Assembly: GCF_006517535.1 (NCBI RefSeq)
Contig: NZ_VHQH01000034.1
Coordinates: 124,001-188,000 of the forward strand
Reading direction: 5' to 3'
DNA: 64,000 nt
DNA from: Schumannella sp. 10F1B-5-1
Lineage (GTDB): Bacteria; Actinomycetota; Actinomycetes; Actinomycetales; Microbacteriaceae
Below the pieces are notes generated by a model. It did no database searches. It was given only the letters and a program-made list of their open reading frames with translations, and was not told the DNA's origin. The translations under genes and the position numbers were made by a program. Numbering within the stretch: the stretch's first letter is position 1; every line of letters starts with the position of its first letter. This document shows positions 61,970-64,000 of this stretch, in pieces.

Positions 61970-62950
61970 ATGTCACTGCTCACCGGAAGCTCGGTGCTGA
62001 TCACCGGTGGAACCGGCTCGCTCGGCAAAGCGCTCATCGCCGAACTGCTCGCGAACCACGATCCGCGCCGTCTGGTGATCTTCAGCCGCGACGAGTTGAA
62101 GCAGTTCGAACTGCGCAAGGCCGTCGGAGAGGATCCGCGTCTGCGATGGTTTCTCGGTGACATCCGCAGCCGCGAGCGTCTGACCCGCGCGTTCAGCGGG
62201 GTCGACTACGTCATTCACGCCGCGGCACTCAAGCAGGTCGATACGGCCGAGTACAACCCCTTCGAATTCGTCGAGACGAACGTGCGGGGTTCGCAGAACG
62301 TCATCGATGCGGCGATCGACGCGGGAGTGAAGCGCGTCGTCGCCCTGTCGACCGACAAGGCGTCGAGTCCCATCAATCTCTATGGGGCGACCAAGCTCAC
62401 GGGTGACCGGATGTTCATCAGCGGCAACCACTACGCCGGAGCGGCCGAGACCCGATTCTCGGTGGTGCGCTACGGCAACGTCATGGGCTCGCGCGGCAGC
62501 ATCGTCCCGGTGTGGAAGGCGATGGCCGAACGCGGCGAGTCGCTCCCGATTACCGACAACCGGATGACGCGATTCTGGATCACCCTGCCGCAGGCGGTGG
62601 ACTTCGTGCTCAGCGCCTTCGAGATCATGCAGGGCGGTGAGCTGTACGTGCCGCGCATCCCGTCGCTCAAGATCACCGACCTCGCCGAGGCGATCGCGCC
62701 GGGGGCGCGCACGCACGAGGTCGGCATCCGCCCCGGAGAAAAGCTGCACGAGGAGATGATCTCCTTCGATGACGCGCGGCGCACGTTGCAGTTGCAGGAT
62801 CGCTACGTGGTCACCCCGCACATCTCCGGCTGGGGTTGGGAGGCGCCGGCGGACGGCGCCCCGGTCGCCGACGGCTTCGCCTACCACTCGAACACCAACG
62901 ACCAGTGGCTCGACGTCGAAGCGATCCGTACGCTGCTCGCCTCCGCGTGA
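61970..62950 (+). CDS. UDP-GlcNAc 4,6-dehydratase (inverting), PseB-like
   Basis: 326 aa short-chain dehydrogenase of the polysaccharide biosynthesis group. The NAD loop is VLITGGTGSLGKALI, and the catalytic set D-K-Y is in STDKASSPINLYGATKL (Asp, Lys and Tyr as in PseB). PGEKLHEEMIS near the end is typical. PseB-type enzymes make the first intermediate of pseudaminic acid, though the same fold serves other 4-keto sugars. GGAGG 8 bases before ATG at 61970. It follows the GT29-like and coiled-coil genes. Confidence 0.9.
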   Translation: MSLLTGSSVLITGGTGSLGKALIAELLANHDPRRLVIFSRDELKQFELRKAVGEDPRLRWFLGDIRSRERLTRAFSGVDYVIHAAALKQVDTAEYNPFEFVETNVRGSQNVIDAAIDAGVKRVVALSTDKASSPINLYGATKLTGDRMFISGNHYAGAAETRFSVVRYGNVMGSRGSIVPVWKAMAERGESLPITDNRMTRFWITLPQAVDFVLSAFEIMQGGELYVPRIPSLKITDLAEAIAPGARTHEVGIRPGEKLHEEMISFDDARRTLQLQDRYVVTPHISGWGWEAPADGAPVADGFAYHSNTNDQWLDVEAIRTLLASA

Positions 62951-62963
62951 ACGGCGGCGACGG

Positions 62964-63719
62964 TCAGGACGGTCGACGTCGCGCATCCACTACGCGGTAG
63001 TCCTTCTGACGCGCGGTCTCGTGGCGGGCGAACAGCGACGGCTGAGCTTCCGCGAGATCCGCGAGCTCCTGCCAGCGGGACAGCGCGGTGAGGTGAGGTG
63101 CCAGTCTGCGCACGATCTCCAGGTCCTCGGCAGTGTCGACGGTGACACGAAGGTGGGAGAGATCGCGGGGCAGGTCGATCAGTTCGATCCCGAACCGGTC
63201 GGGGTTCTCATAGAAGTACGGGGTGACGTGCTCGCGTTGGTGGGGCTCCGTCGCTTCGGCGAGTGCGGTCCGCAGCGCTTCGGCGCTCATCGCCTCGACG
63301 TCAAGGCCGACCGGAGTGGTCCGCGTCCAGGGTGGTGGAAGGCGGTTGGTGGCGTAGTCGGCGCCACCGACGACCGCGGCGATCACCTCGTCGACGAGCG
63401 ACGGGTCGAGCAGCGGGCAGTCGGCTGTGACACGCACGATCACGTCGCCGGGCGCTTCCTCGAGGGCAGTGCCGAATCGCCCCAGCACATCGTGCAGGCT
63501 GCCGCGGACGACACGGGCGCCGAGCGAGACGGCGGCTCCCACCGTCTCCTGGTCGTCGGCCTGATCGGTCGTCGCCACGATCACCTCGTCCACGAGGGAG
63601 GCGGCTCGCAGCCGACGAACCGTGGAGGCGAGCACCGATTCGTCGCCGAGCGACGCGAGGATCTTGCCCGGCAGACGACTCGAGCCCATCCGAGCCTGGA
63701 TGACGCCGATCGTGGTCAC
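62964..63719 (-). CDS. SpsF-like cytidylyltransferase/NTP-transferase
   Basis: 251 aa. The nucleotidyltransferase signature IGVIQARMGSSRLPGKIL and the metal region VIVRVTADCPLLDP fit the SpsF/CMP-sugar synthetase branch, with late HQREHVTPYFYENPDRF. Such enzymes activate acidic or amino sugars for surface polysaccharides. Start is GTG at 63719, overlapping the upstream glycosyltransferase stop (GTGA). Convergent with the PseB-like gene (13-base gap). Confidence 0.85.
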   Translation of the reverse strand: MTTIGVIQARMGSSRLPGKILASLGDESVLASTVRRLRAASLVDEVIVATTDQADDQETVGAAVSLGARVVRGSLHDVLGRFGTALEEAPGDVIVRVTADCPLLDPSLVDEVIAAVVGGADYATNRLPPPWTRTTPVGLDVEAMSAEALRTALAEATEPHQREHVTPYFYENPDRFGIELIDLPRDLSHLRVTVDTAEDLEIVRRLAPHLTALSRWQELADLAEAQPSLFARHETARQKDYRVVDARRRPS

Positions 63720-64000
63720 GACGCGGCTCCGCGGCCGATCGCGTGCCGTGCGAGCGCGGGCAGTCGAGCGCTCGTCTGGGCCCAGTCTGCTTCCGCGGCG
63801 ACCCGCGCGGCGGCGGCCCTGGCGCGGTCGTCTCCCTCCGGGTTCAGCGCAGCGAGGATGCCAGCGGCGGCGCGGGTCGGGTCTCCGACCGGAAAGGTCC
63901 ACCCGGTCCGCTCGTCGATCCATTCGGCATTGCCGGGGATGTCGCTCACGCAGCAGCGGGTCCCGAGGGCCATCGCCTCGAGAAGTGTGATCGAGCTGCC
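63716..64000 (-). CDS. GT4 glycosyltransferase (partial, N-terminus beyond window)
   Basis: Only the C-terminal 94 residues are visible. GSSITLLEAMALGTRCCVSDIPGNAEWI is the donor-binding E-x7-E-like block of family 4 (retaining, GT-B) glycosyltransferases. The tail is helical and Ala/Arg-rich, with TGWTFPVGDP typical of the family. Overlaps the cytidylyltransferase start (GTGA), so both belong to one minus-strand glycan operon that extends past the window. Confidence 0.85.
   Translation of the reverse strand, partial: GSSITLLEAMALGTRCCVSDIPGNAEWIDERTGWTFPVGDPTRAAAGILAALNPEGDDRARAAAARVAAEADWAQTSARLPALARHAIGRGAAS

Overview
The window is about 72% GC, dense with genes, and reads as the chromosome of a Gram-positive actinobacterium, most likely Microbacteriaceae. 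The evidence is GTG starts, a SorC-controlled glpD/glpF/glpK set, an LpdA-type quinone reductase without redox cysteines, an ECF sigma factor fused to its own anti-sigma-like region, and many genes whose start codon lies 6-7 bases after a TAnnnT hexamer (leaderless mRNA). That placement is inferred from gene content and codon style; no rRNA or tRNA gene is visible.

Layout. 1-8 kb: a partial ABC exporter, a CHY zinc-finger protein, a drug-type ABC-2 exporter operon (ATPase plus two permeases), a solitary AAA+ ATPase behind a palindromic operator, a small acetyltransferase and an MHS-type MFS transporter. 8.3-12.2 kb: a complete riboflavin operon (ribD-ribE-ribBA-ribH, minus strand) behind an FMN riboswitch. 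12.3-17.7 kb: glycerol use (SorC regulator divergent from glpD, then glpF and glpK). 17.8-25.3 kb: a DUF559-type protein bracketed by two 62-bp palindromic repeats, HAD hydrolase, GNAT, trpS, exonuclease III, a YihY membrane protein and PTS Enzyme I. 25.6-30.9 kb: a membrane-tethered ECF sigma factor and a three-gene WXG/type VII-like unit ending in a lipoprotein. 31-34.5 kb: sdhCDAB. 34.7-35.8 kb: mannose-1-phosphate guanylyltransferase.

36-50 kb is a nucleoside-salvage region. A BmpA-type lipoprotein, a tandem ATPase and two permeases import nucleosides. Cytidine deaminase, thymidine phosphorylase, nucleoside hydrolase, adenosine deaminase and purine nucleoside phosphorylase take them apart. 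A phosphosugar mutase overlapping the phosphorylase gene probably feeds the pentose phosphate into central metabolism. PTS EIIA and EIIB genes without an EIIC lie in the middle. 50-60.8 kb holds LpdA, a second repeat-bracketed DUF559-type protein, DedA, the acyl-CoA carboxylase alpha chain, Maf, a TrmA-like methyltransferase and a response regulator/kinase/degenerate kinase operon. 60.85-64 kb begins a surface-glycan locus (GT29 sialyltransferase-like enzyme, PseB-like dehydratase, SpsF-like cytidylyltransferase, GT4).

The most unusual signal is that two divergent genes of the same type (AbiEi-like N-terminus, PD-(D/E)XK/DUF559-like C-terminus) are each bracketed by a matched pair of 62- or 70-bp palindromic repeats. 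Both cassettes sit between the 3' ends of convergent housekeeping genes, and an orphan copy of one repeat lies elsewhere. The arrangement resembles REP/RAYT pairs but with a different enzyme family.
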